A stretch of DNA of 64,000 nt from Arthonia radiata (taxonomy: Eukaryota > Ascomycota > Arthoniomycetes > Arthoniales > Arthoniaceae). Below are positions 32,350-43,161 of the stretch, piece after piece. Numbering within the stretch: position 1 is the first letter of the stretch; every line of letters starts with the position of its first letter. Position numbers and translations under genes: made by a program. The DNA lies in assembly GCA_002989075.1 (NCBI GenBank), contig PSQN01000017.1, positions 4,471,453 to 4,535,452 of the forward strand, written 5' to 3'. The notes beneath the pieces are model-generated. The model saw only the letters and a program-made list of their open reading frames with translations, did no database searches and was not told the DNA's origin.

Positions 32350-33364
32350 GAAAAGTTGTTCGTGGATGGATAGGTCTCCCTACAATGCTCAAGAGCAAGA
32401 CCACCACGTTCTTCTACCGGGCGTCCCTCTGCGACTGCCAACAAAATGACTTGTACTCTCATCGGCTTGCTCAGAAGGCAGGCACAGCTCACGAAGAGTT
32501 GGAACAAAGAAGCAAGACGTAGAAATCACCTGCCTTGTTGTGCGTCGAGCTTTGTCCTTTGTGACTGCTTGGGCAAGTAGAGCAGATCGCAGGCGTTAGT
32601 CTAACTATCAGACCTCGATACATTCACAGTCACAAGGCCGTGATATGGTCAGCCAGCCCAGGCAACAACGAGGCTAATGCAATGCATACAGCATCATTAC
32701 GACAGCCAATGAGAACAGCCCATTGCTAATATCAAGAACCTTGGTGATGCCTTCATGCCTTCGCGCGGGTGCTAGGAAGCGAATCAAAAGTGGCAACAAA
32801 GCAGCAAAACGTATGTTGTTCATGGCGTGAATTAGCGGATCAGGAAAGAGACGTCGCGAAAACGGTATCCGCAGAAATGAATTACTCAATGAAGAAGTCC
32901 ACGAGCTATTCATCAATCAAATATCTTCACGCCTTGGTTTTTCCTGCCTTCGCACGCCAGAGATTCAATTGATCCGTCTTCTCAAAGTGATTTCTGCTCA
33001 GGAATCGCAATGCAGGCAAGTCACGCACATCACATGCTCCGGCACCCTGATGGCAAGCTCTGGCAGAGCGACTTCAGGCACTCTTTGGAGCATTTAAGCG
33101 AAGCCATCGATCTTGCAATTCTTCTTTTAATCGCGTCATCTGCGATCGGCCATGGTTTGGTTGGTCAGCTTTGAAGTTGGTGATTACTGGTGAAGATGAA
33201 GGATATTGATTTGTCAAGTAATGCAGTGTGTTTGCAAACGAGGCTAGAGCAACTATATAGGAAGATATTGGGAAGAAAGTGAAGATAGCCGAGGACACGT
33301 TGCGCGATCATGCGAACGCTGTTAGAGCTTTCACGAGTCGAGCGGTAGTATGCGCATTACCGCT
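32350..33364. other. Intergenic with short palindrome
   Basis: No gene is seen. A perfect 7-bp-arm palindrome, AGCGGTA...TACCGCT, lies at 33341-33364, immediately beside the decayed repeat copy that starts at 33365. Confidence 0.5.
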
Positions 33365-33470
33365 AGATACGAGGGTGTTAAGGCGTAAAACTGCTCTACT
33401 GCAAACGACCGCATGCTGGTCTTAAGAAGCAGGTGATAACGCTTTCAGTCAGCTGTATTTACCAATAATA
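33365..33470. repeat. Decayed partial copy of the 33.5-kb repeat
   Basis: Begins GATACGAGGG and shares ACTGCTCT and an AAGCAGG block at matching spacing with the element at 33521-33762. Where they differ, this copy mostly carries A or T, consistent with (not proof of) repeat-induced point mutation. Confidence 0.4.
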
Positions 33471-33520
33471 GGGTAACAATAGGAAGGTACGAGATGACAG
33501 GCTGTATAGGCGATGACGCT

Positions 33521-33762
33521 GGATACGAGGGACACGGGGCGCGATACTGCTCTGCTTACGAGATCACCCGCTGGGTTCACCAAGCAGGGAGTGGCGCTCA
33601 CGTCAAGCGATCGATCGCGCACATGCTACATAACAATGAGGTCGTCAGCGATCACCTCGTCACTATACAGGTTGCTCGCGACGCAATCATCCCATCTGTC
33701 TCGTTCGGCTGCCGTTCGATCTAGGGTAGAATACGATCGCTGCCCCATGACAGCTCGTATCC
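33521..33762. mobile_element. MITE-like element with terminal inverted repeats
   Basis: The left end reads GGATACGAGGGACACGGGGC then GCGAT. The right end, on the minus strand from 33762, reads GGATACGAGCTGTCATGGGG then CAGCGAT. The outer nine bases are identical, and the blocks GGGGC and GCGAT recur at the same spacing. The length is 242 bp with no coding potential. No obvious target-site duplication remains. A further solitary right-end-like sequence (GTACGATCGCTACCGCG...CTCGTATCC) lies at 34711-34743. The superfamily is not assignable from this. Confidence 0.5.
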
Positions 33763-33899
33763 CTCTGGTCCGCACTGAGATCGACGATAGTTTCATTCAC
33801 CTGCCTGCTCGTCAGCAACTCAGGATAGTGAAGGGGACGGCGGAGGACCGAGCCATTGAGCGGATTGAAGACTGAATCCATTACTCTCACTCTTCACGC

Positions 33900-34303
33900 T
33901 TACTCCTTGGCCTTCCCCTTCCCCTTCACATCCCCCGGCGGCTTGTTCCCCTTATCCTCCGGCATCCACTCAGCCCTCTGGCTAATCTTGCTTCTCAACC
34001 GCTTCCCCATCCCGGGCTTCTTCTCCTTCAACCCAACCTTCTGCAAAAACGCCGCCGCCTTCTCTTCTCCTCTTCACTCACGTTACCGCTATCGTTGCTA
34101 AGTTCATACACCACGATATCCTGATGCATCTCACTGTGTCTGCAGTTACCCTTTCCACCGAATAGCTCCTCACTTCCGGCAAAGGCTGAACCGTGGAGGT
34201 ACTCGCGCCAGGCCCTGGGGGACTTCGTGTGCGTTGGCTGCTCGATGTGGACTTCAAAGGCGATGGCGAAGGCGGGATTGTGGGAGGACATTGTGTCGGC
34301 CAT
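33900..34303 (-). pseudogene. Small orphan gene with a frameshift
   Basis: ATG 34303 opens MADTMSSHNPAFAIAFEVHI and continues through SAFAGSEELFGGKGNCRHSE to VVYELSNDSGN. At the purine-rich stretch near 34060-34085 the coding frame changes: AAAFLQKVGLKEKKPGMGKR, then ISQRAEWMPEDKGNKPPG and a lysine-rich end, stopping at 33900-33902. The junction is far too short for an intron. A single-base indel in the GAAGAGGAGAAG tract is the simplest explanation and could be biological or an assembly error. The intact product would be about 134 residues of unknown function. Confidence 0.5.
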
Positions 34304-35110
34304 TGTGAAGGGCTGCAGAATCAGTTGCGGATGGGACGACAGGTGGTGGTAGTATGATGTCTGAGAAGATGCAGTGGGAGTCGGAGCGCGAGAATGCTTC
34401 CGAGCCCATGGGTATGGGCGGATGAAGACACGTAGCATGACCGTGGAAGCCTAGTAATAGCTTGTACGAGACGAGCGGGTGTGTACGAATACGAGGGCGG
34501 TGGAACAGCCTGCGGTTGAAGAAGAGCACAGCAAACCACCCAGCGCTGGGTTTCGGGTCAAGGACCATACTGTGCGCCAGAGTGCGTTGCAAGCTAAGGG
34601 TAAGCATCTTCATCAACCATATACCTCGTCGCTACATGCATGGTGCTTGGGATGGTGATCGGACCTTTGCTGCATCAGGTCATGGCTGGCGGCGGTCAAG
34701 GCTACGGCAGAGTACGATCGCTACCGCGTAGCCGCTCGTATCCACTGTATTCTGCATTTGGAGGATGCTTGCTCAATGGAATCGTTCCTATCTAAATCTA
34801 CCATTAGTAGATCATAATGGTGGAGTTAGAGTTGAGAGGTCATGGGCGTGGTGAAAGCCTGCAGTCACACAAGCATGAGATCATCAGCGAGAGAGTCAGC
34901 TAGAAACGTCTAATTCAAACCCTGTAAGTATACCAGATCTCACAGATTCACGAATGCTCTTCAGGCGAGTCTCAGAATTACCGTCGGCTGTATAGCATCC
35001 GCAGACAGACGTCCAGCCCAAACACCATCGCTAGATAGGCACACCGAGACAATGAATTTTGCGCGCTTGCTTGCAAAGGAACACCAGTGCTTCGCACCAA
35101 AACAATCTCT
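34304..35110. other. Intergenic
   Basis: Contains the solitary inverted-repeat end at 34711-34743. No gene is supportable. Confidence 0.5.
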
Positions 35111-36720
35111 TCACAGATAGATCTGGAACATGCTGTGCTTTCCCATCGTCTTCCCTTCGCATCCCTCCACCACGCACGTCTTCAGCTTCTTGCGTCCGAA
35201 AGCGCCAATCTCTCCAGCTTTTGACTCTTTGTTCTTGCCTTTGCGTCCGGTATAGGGATTGCGATTACCAAGATGTCCGCACAGCCCACAATAGACGTGT
35301 CCGCAATCTCTTGCAATCCAGACTTCTTTCGACAGCCGCTCGACTTCTTCCAAGCATGACGTCGGAAGTTCGCTCGATAACGGAGGCTTCGGCGCGTTAC
35401 ACAACTCACCGTCACAGTTTGGACATACGAGCTCATCTTCTTCCCTGATGTCACGAGTGAAGCCTTCCCGGACGGCGGGCAGTGGAAGGAGATTAATGGT
35501 CGTTTGTTGAGCGCGCTCCTGGGCGTCAATGTGATCCTGCGCCATCCGCACCGGATCAAACATCATTTCGTCGAAGTCATTGGCCAGCTGCGGGAGACCC
35601 ATATCGAAGCCCACCTGCTGATAATTCATTTGGCCGGGCAGTGGGATGATAGGTGGAAGTCGGTTGGCAGCATTTACATTGCCAGGTCTATTTGGCGGCC
35701 ATGTTTGTTGTGGCTGCTGTGGCCGGTGACCTAATAGATGCAAGTGAGCTCGCTGTGGGATGCTTGGATTGTGCGGTCGGCGACGAGAGCGAGCATGGGA
35801 TGACCCATCGATACCAGCACGCAGCTGGTCCACTATGTGGCCCATATTTCCATAAGAAGTGGCGTTAGGTGGTGTGCCATCCTCGGCTTCTGCTCTTGAC
35901 TCCCAGGACACAATCTGAAGATCATCATCACTACCGTCTTCAGGGTGCGGAGTTTGTGTACCTATGTCTTGGCGTGCTGGTGCTGTATTTTCAAGGTCGA
36001 TGATGTCGTTTTGTCTAGATGCACCCGCCTGCCTTCCGGGGAAATCAGCATTGTGCCCGTCTTGTGGCCACGAAAAGTCTCCGTCAGGTATAGTGGTATG
36101 AGGCTGTGTTCGCCAGAGTCCAGATCGGATGGTCTGTTCCATTGTCATGAGATGTCCACCCTGTGGGTGATATGCAGGACGTAGTGGTCTTTCTGGAACT
36201 CGGTTTGGCCTCCTTGATATTTGGGAGCGTTCCGGCCTCTCCTGTCGCGGTCTCGTCTGCGGCTGTACTTGCGGCTGTACCTGTGGGCGTTCTTGAGGTC
36301 GAATTTGCTGCCGTGCCGGTCTTTGTGTCGGAGCTGTAAGGTCGACCAGCTCTACTGAGGGGGACCTCGGGGTCGAAGCCTCGTCATCATCTGAGTCGGG
36401 TACAGCTGCGTTGGGTCCAGAGCCAGCTGATATTGCTGGCCTTCTAAAATCAAAACCGTCCCCGGCATACCGAGCGAGACCAGGTCGCCAATCGGGGTTG
36501 TGTGAAGGAAGTGTTCTTGGCCTTGGCCCTGCTTGTTCATTTGCCGCGGAGGCATGGCGCTCGTTCATTTTGGAGAAAGATCTCTGATACGCGTCAGTCG
36601 AGATTTGCATTTGTTGCAAAGACGCTTATTTGACATCAAAGTCGAGGTAGCACCAACCTTTCGGAGCGTGATCGGGTTCGAGCGTGGTGATGGCGAGCTC
36701 AGAACCACAGTAGATGGCAT
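35111..36720 (-). CDS. RING-type zinc protein with SUMO-interacting motifs (STUbL-like)
   Basis: Exons are 36720-36658 and 36583-35111 (511 residues), joined by a 74-bp intron (GTTGGT...TATCAG, phase 0). The N-terminal 350 residues are disordered and Gln/Pro/Arg-rich (repeated QVQPQ near residue 130). Three candidate SUMO-interacting motifs are visible: VELVDLT, DIIDLEN and LQIVSWE, each flanked by acidic residues. The C-terminus is a zinc module: CPNCDGELC, CGHVYCGLCGH, then CVVEGC, separated by a basic insert. The layout resembles fungal SUMO-targeted ubiquitin ligase subunits (Rfp1/Slx5 type) acting in nuclear protein turnover. The ligase role is inferred; the zinc module and SIM-like strings are seen directly. 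Confidence 0.8.
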
Positions 36721-37213
36721 GTTGAGGTTTAATTATTGACCAAGCCACACGAGTGTTAGACTACTCGCGGGATTCAACAACATTTGCTGATGCTGGAAGG
36801 AGGGAGAGGCTCAGGGCGCGGAGACTTCAGGAGAGTGAAAAGGGAAGAAAGGAAAGTGAGGAAGGCGTTACGACGTGTGAAACGCGAACATCCATTACCG
36901 GAAATAAGCGTGCCTATTGCCGCCACAAAACCGGCCAGATGAATCTCGATAACAGGACGATTTCGCCGGGATTCTCAGAATTGTTACTTGCATGCAAGGT
37001 GATCAGTTCATGTGCCACAGCATCAATTTTGACAGCGCATCCCGCATATCACAAGGATTACTGCTGCGTTGCATATCACTACCACCCTCATCCCGAGATT
37101 CACCACCGCGCATATCGCGAAATCGGTCCCCTTTCATGCATCGTAGTATACATGTTGTAGTGTTGTATTTGAACACAAGATCCCCAACGCCTTGCTTGAA
37201 ATGCCGCAGACCT
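36721..37213. other. Intergenic
   Basis: 493 bp between the RING gene start and the PRP19 3' end, on the same strand. An Arg/Glu-rich + strand frame at 36753-37160 appears to be chance. Confidence 0.55.
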
Positions 37214-38948
37214 TCATTTGACCGTTTTGAGAACGCCGTCCGATGTCATCATGATCAAGCCTTTTGCTGATGGGCCCCAGTGCACGGAGACGACGTTCAT
37301 AGCCTTCTTCAAAGGTTGTGACCAAGACTTGTCGCTCTTGTCGTAGGCATGGACATTGATAGAACTTGGACCCCCGGCGGCGAGGTATTGGCCTGTGTAA
37401 TCGAATTCCAGGGCATCGATAGGGTCGCCAAAGTCCAGAGTGTGGACAGTATTCATCTTACTAAGAGTCACGATGTCGACGGTCGAAGACCCTTTGACGG
37501 CGACTGCGAGCCACAACCCGTTCTCGGAGAATGACAGGGCTGTGATAGGTCGGCCAAATGTGAAGGTGTGCTCGTTGTTGCCCGTCGTGGCCCTGAAGAT
37601 GGACACTGTCCCGGTTTTGGATCCGACAGCGAGCAGATGCCCATCGGGATGGAACTGGCAAACAGTGAGCGCTAGAGGGTGTTAGCTTTAAAAGCGTTCA
37701 TAATCATCAGCAATTGACTTACGAGCATCAGTGTAGATTTGCGTCAACTTCTGCTTCTTCATAATATCATAGAACACCAGGCTCTTGTCCTCACCAACAG
37801 ATGCTAGAAACGACCGACTTGGATGAATGGCCAACGATGTGGCAGAGCCTGCGTGCTCGGCAAATGACGCCATCTCGCTGTCGGCATTGTAGATTTTGAC
37901 CTCCCCATTTGCAAGCGATAGAGCAGAGCGCAAGCCATTCTCGAAATCGATGCAGACAGCACCAGTGATTGCTACATCACCAGGTTGAAAGACTCGCATT
38001 GTCTCATCCTTGGGAACGTTGTAGATGCAGGCACTGCCGTCGCTGCCTCCGACCAATGCAATTTTACCTAAGCACAAAGTCAGCTCGCCGTCCAGATCAC
38101 ATACAGATATAGGCCAGTGTCAATGTCAGCTCATGCAAACTCACCGCCATCACCGATCATAGTATTAATTGCAAAGGCCTTGCTGTCTGCGGGCACCAGG
38201 GTTGCTTGGCGGCCTTTGAGGTCAAATTGCTGGATCTTCTCGACAGGCGTCCACCCTTCAGGCACCGGCCGCTTACGCCTAGTCTGCGAAGTACGCGCTT
38301 GGAACTCGTCGAACTTCGCCGCGATAGGCTGGGGAAGTGCAGCGGCACTATCCACTTGCATTGCATCGCCAGTATCGCCATTCGTAGTACCGTTAGTCGT
38401 CGGTGCAGAGATTGGCGGAGCGCTTTTGAGTTGGCCCACGCTCATCTTACTAAGAGCATCACGCGCTTCATTCCGCTCCTTGGATAATCGTGAGATGACC
38501 CTTACCGCTCCGTCGTTCTGATACAGAGCCTGACTGAGCTCCTGCTTGACTGATTCCAGTTCTTGCTTGAGCGTATAGCTTTCCAGCATGACTGTGTCCC
38601 ATTCATTTTGGAAGGCTGAGAGGAGAGACGGGATGGAGGTGAACGTTGCGGGTCGAGGCTTTACGGTACGTGGTGATTGCAGGGCGATGAGGTCGTCAGA
38701 CTCGAGGTCGTCGTTGGTGATTGGGTCTTTATGATGCTCGGCGATGTAAGCTTCGATCAAGCGTTTCTCGAAGACGTTTCCTGCAAGCGCGGTGAGCTTT
38801 AAGCATTCATCTGACAATTGGTTCAGACGTACCACTCTTCTTGGAAGCTACAGGCTCTTGCGGCGTCTCGCCGGAGACTAAGAAGCGCGTTAGCTCCATC
38901 GCTCTATGTGCTTGCAAGCCCATCCGATTACTCACTTGCGCACTGCAT
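37214..38948 (-). CDS. PRP19: Pre-mRNA-processing factor 19 (E3 ubiquitin ligase)
   Basis: Five exons (38948-38936, 38877-38833, 38780-38145, 38067-37723, 37671-37214) give 498 residues with all junctions in phase. PRP19 is the U-box ligase scaffold of the NineTeen complex, needed for spliceosome activation. The first coding exon is only 13 nt (MQCA plus one base). The U-box spans exons 1-3: MQCAISGETPQEPVASKKSG then NVFEKRLIEAYI. The coiled-coil tetramerisation region follows (LSAFQNEWDTVMLESYTLKQ), then the linker PEGWTPVEKIQQF and seven WD40 blades, for example GSATSLAIHPSRSFLASVGE. Length and order match the family. Confidence 0.96.
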
Positions 38949-39852
38949 GCTGACGTGGGCAGCAGCGATGTATTTGCTTGTCTACAGTCTGAAGTGAGTC
39001 GCAAAACCCGTCGCAATGAGTGGTTTTGATGCCAAGATGTTTTGGCCCCTAGCAGCCTTGATCCGCGCTAGCACTAACCAGGCACGCCAGGACTGAGTGC
39101 AGGCCCCCGTTCGAATTCACAAGCATGTGCTAAGAGTCGCACCTTGAGTCCGCATCTAGCCGATATGAGAAGGTTCCACGAGCATACTAAATGCAACGGT
39201 TCATAGACTTCGAGAAGTTTGTTTTCCCAAGCGTCAGGAGTACGAGTAGGGTGCGTGGGTGCCTTCGAACCTCATAACTTGCGGATGCTCAACGGCGCCT
39301 CCTCTTCACTCGCTTGAAGCACAGGGTACTTCCCAGTAGTGAGCTACTATCCATCTATATCGCCGCAACGTCCATGGCCACACTACTTTACTGCGAAATA
39401 TATCTTGGTGAGAACCGTTGCACAAGCCGCCGACGAGGCCACGCGGATATGTGCAGCAATATGTACGTGATTGCAGCCGTAGAATGTCGCTCGGCTAGTC
39501 TTTTGGAGATGCCAGCAGTTGGAATCGAGGATAGTGTCTGCGTCATGGAAGGCGTTCAATTTGATTCTGCAAGGTATAGCATGTGGGAGGCATTGCTATC
39601 CGGTAATAAGCTCATCAGCTTCGCAAATTGGAGCCTCCAGTAGTCTCCAATAGTCAGACATGTCTGCAAGATTTCAAAACTTTCCAATCGCATTCATCAG
39701 AATGTCTCATGTATACCCTAGGCCCCTATAGGCCACGATTGAACATCACGCCGGATGCCATGATATGAATCCGCTCCATCCGTGCCAAAAATGGCGTCCT
39801 ACTCAACAAGACCTACATTGCCATCGAAAACGCCATGCTCACCAAATGCTGC
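38949..39852. other. Intergenic
   Basis: About 0.9 kb with the PRP19 promoter at one end. Two + strand frames (39314-39643, 39765-40034) lack any supporting feature. Confidence 0.5.
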
Positions 39853-41496
39853 TCAGTAAACGCCTCCAGGCAACGTATCAGGGTTTCGATGGCTTGTATA
39901 GCTTTGCACCCTATTCTGGTTATTTCCAAAGCCCCTTTGACCAACCAGGCCGCCAGCGCCAGTCACATGGTTGTCACTCACCCCTCTTGTGCTTGAAAAG
40001 CCGTCCGGCGGTGTGGCATGCTTTCGCAGCATGAACATCGGCTTCTTTCCATCGTTTGCCAGTTGTTTGAATAGAATCAGGGGCTTTTCATCCATGCCAA
40101 GACATCGCTCTTCATCGCCGTGAACAATGTACAATGAGTACTGACTTGGATCGTCTTGAATTTGGTACTTTTTCAGGGCCACAGGGAGTACCTTGTGACA
40201 TGGCTCTTCCATGCTCACACGGAAGCTCTTCATGAAGCCTGTCGGGTCGTTCTCGGCATCATTCTTTGATCGACCACCGCTTGGAGGACCTCTGTCTGGC
40301 CGCGGTTGCCGAGCTGTGGGTGGGGGTACTTGAGTGACAGCGGATCCGTTTTGATGATGCCATGCCATGGGGTTGTCGCTCGGTGTCGGTGGGGCAGGCC
40401 TGCTGGATTGCTGATTGCCGATGGGAAATCTTGACGGAGTGGTACCATTGTATGGTGGGGACGTGGGTGATGGCTGATTTGAATGAAGATGGGGCGATTG
40501 TCGAGTGTCTGAGTTGAATGAAGAGGTCAAATGGTCTGAAGCGGCGACTGCCGCAGCTGAAGGTTGTAAGTTGAGGCCCTCGTTAAGTGTCGGTGACGGA
40601 ATCTTGTTGCTGATGTTGCGGAACCAGTCTTTCTTCGACGGACGTCTTGCAATGCTTCCGCCGGACTTTGGTGGGTCTTGTTGTTGGTTCGGATTTGGTG
40701 AAGCTAGAGGATTAGGATGCTGTTCAAGTGCGTCTGGTGTTGGCAACGGTTGCGACCTATCTTTGAGTACACGCAAAGCAGGCAGTGTGTCTTCTCTTAG
40801 CTTTCTTTGTTCGTCTTGCAGTCGATTCACGTCGTCACGCATTGTGTGCAGGTCCTCTTCGAGCTCTTTAATTCGTTGATCTCTTACTCTAATTTGATCG
40901 ACAATGCGCTCGATGTGTTCGTGAGTCGCGTATTTGTCGGGAGCGTTCGCGTCGGCAGCTGCCGCACAGTCAGTAAGAACTCTTCTCCAAGGAAGGGGCG
41001 ACCTCACATAGCGGAACATAGTCGTCTTCTTCAATAGGTATTCCCTGTTTCAGCTTAACCTCATAGACTGCCTTTAGTATCGTTAGGCGATGTCCAACGC
41101 TATTGATGCTCATCTCCTTTAGATTGTTTTGCGACAGTCTGACAAGTACATCGCCGTTCACGTCGTCGCCTGAATAAAGTGTAAGTCCCGATCTCTCTGC
41201 GTTGCTCCTCGAGATGCCTTACCCAAGATCAAGTTTTGGTACCCGGTCAGACCTAGACTTGCTATGAAGTCTGCGACCTGGTTCGCGTTCCATCCTGTGA
41301 TCAATCCTCGAGGCGATAGGTGGTTAAGCCCGGCATGTGTGAAGGTGGTGGGTGTATGCTCATTGGAGGGCGGGTCAGATTCTGTCGGTGAGCTTGACTC
41401 GTAGCCTTGAGGTAATGTGGGACTGATTATGTAGCTCCTCTCGTACTCGTCGTCCGCGTCTGATTCATCATGATATTGTGGATCGTAAGAAGACAT
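39853..41496 (-). CDS. STE50: STE50-type MAPK pathway adaptor (SAM and RA domains)
   Basis: Exons are 41496-41223, 41169-41008 and 40958-39853 (513 residues). The introns are 53 and 49 bp, both in phase. Ste50 tethers the MAPKKK Ste11 to Cdc42 and membrane sensors in mating, filamentation and osmostress signalling. The SAM domain spans about residues 65-135: WNANQVADFIASLGLTGYQN, then GDVLVRLSQNNLKEMSINSV and a GHRLTILKAV helix. A coiled coil follows (IVDQIRVRDQRIKELEEDLH), then a long Pro/Ser/Asn-rich linker. The RA (Ras-association) domain is at about 388-459, from MKSFRVSMEEPCHKVLPVAL to KKPMFMLRKH. The upstream 900 bp is shared with the divergent gene at 42397. Confidence 0.94.
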
Positions 41497-42396
41497 GTTC
41501 GACCCTCGAAGGACGATCGAAGCTCCAAGGGTCCGACGAGTCGGCTTCAAAGACCCAACAGGGCAAGAGCCGGACTGTGACCAGTTTTCGTAGTCTGATT
41601 TGGTACTGAGCTCAAAGATTGAGGAAGCTCCACAGGAGGTTCAGGTGGCGCGATTTGGGGGTTCCAAACGGGCAATTATCACGGAATTGGCGGACTGCAA
41701 TCGCAAGTTTGAAAGGTTGACCATCCAATGCGACACTGAATTCTTGAGACGCCCGCAGATGCTGCAAAAAGAGCCAGCAAAATGAGTAGAGGGTCGGAGG
41801 AAGAGACGTGACGCCGGAGAATGTGATGAAGCAACGCGAGTCAAGTCTGCTTCGAGGTCTGCCGACGGGATGGTGGATTTGCGGCACGGACTACTAGCGG
41901 AGTCAGACCATGAAGGCAGATGGCGAGGGTGAAAAGCCGACAACAAGAGAGGCGGGAATGGGGATGTTGGCGTGAGGGTGACGGTGCAGAGGGTGTTGAC
42001 GAGATGGATTGTTGGCATTCACTGCGACGTTGGCTTGGCGTCTGGTTTCCCCTCGTGCCTGTTCGTAGGGCTGAGTGTCAACCAGATCCACATATTTGAC
42101 GTGAGATTTATTAATTCATTTCTCAGTCCGCTCACCACGTGCTTAGCACCCCGTTTGCGGATGCTACTGCCTGTGTCGCGCCCCTGACCATCGCCGTCCA
42201 TCGCCGGCGGGCCCGGGAATTGGGGTTCTTTGTCAATGGGCCGTCCCATCTCCCCAGCCTACCGCTGTCAACCGTGAAGGAAAGCACCAAGCGAACCTGG
42301 GCGATCGATCAACCACCTTCTTCACCGTCATTCAGGAGCGCATCAGAGGCAAGCGCTCACCTACAGCCCACTCTTAGCGACACTATTCGATTCAGC
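41497..42396. other. Divergent intergenic region
   Basis: 900 bp between STE50 (minus) and 42397-42915 (plus), probably holding both promoters. The + frame of the latter stays open upstream to 42139, but the extension lacks coding character. Confidence 0.6.
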
Positions 42397-42915
42397 ATGG
42401 CATCGCAGCGCATATCCCTCCCATCGAAGCTCCCCAAGACACTCCCGGAACCATTGCAAACCAGGATCGAAAGTGCGCTCTTGCGCTCACCGAACGAGCC
42501 CGTGCAGCGCCTTCTCTCCGCGCTAGAAAAATCACTAGACTCAACAGGCTGGACTCATTCCCTCACTGCCCAAGCGCACAGGCGCATCCGCGAAGACGAG
42601 CCGTCTGAGCAGCCAGCCAAGAAGCGGCGGACAAGCTACAGCGTGCCGGAAGAAAACACCCAGTCAGAGCAGTTACTGAACGACATCATTGATGCTAGCC
42701 GCCCCACGGTGAAGGAACAGCCAGCAGCGCAGGAACAAAGAAGGAGGGAGAAAGGCAAGGCCGTTGCACGGCGAGAGTTGATTTCAGAGGGTCATCACGG
42801 CCTGAGGATACCGCAGCATGTGGTTGATGGCGCTGTGGGCCTGCTGAAAGAGGAGTTGCAAAGACTATGCGAAGTGGACGACGATAAGTACGTGGACTGG
42901 AGGACGAGTCTATAA
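42397..42915 (+). CDS. Small conserved hypothetical protein, possibly nuclear
   Basis: Single exon, 172 residues from the ATG at 42397 (MASQRISLPSKLPKTLPEPL). A helical N-terminus (LQTRIESALLRSPNEPVQRL then ALEKSLDSTGW) is followed by a basic patch PAKKRRTS resembling a nuclear localisation signal. Next come a Gln/Glu/Arg-rich segment and a conserved-looking C-terminal helix (HVVDGAVGLLKEELQRLCEV, DDDKYVDWRTSL). No named domain is recognised. The amphipathic helices suggest a subunit of a larger assembly. The earlier in-frame ATG at 42139 would add a Pro/Ser-rich, unconvincing extension. Confidence 0.68.
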   Translation: MASQRISLPSKLPKTLPEPLQTRIESALLRSPNEPVQRLLSALEKSLDSTGWTHSLTAQAHRRIREDEPSEQPAKKRRTSYSVPEENTQSEQLLNDIIDASRPTVKEQPAAQEQRRREKGKAVARRELISEGHHGLRIPQHVVDGAVGLLKEELQRLCEVDDDKYVDWRTSL

Positions 42916-43161
42916 CTTTAGGCTGCTATCGTCAGCACCGGCGAGACGTTTCTAGATATTGCAAAGATACCCCATCAGCCATTGAAGAGCGGATGTGAAT
43001 TGATGTTCAATAGATCAAGGCCAAAGCCAGCATTATTCGTCTAAGATATGGTCGTACATCAAGCGCTTTGAAGCCAATTCGTCAAATTCCCACCAACGCC
43101 GCGCCATGCAATGAAACAAATACGGAAAATGTCAAACAATGTCCATCCACACGAACTCTTG

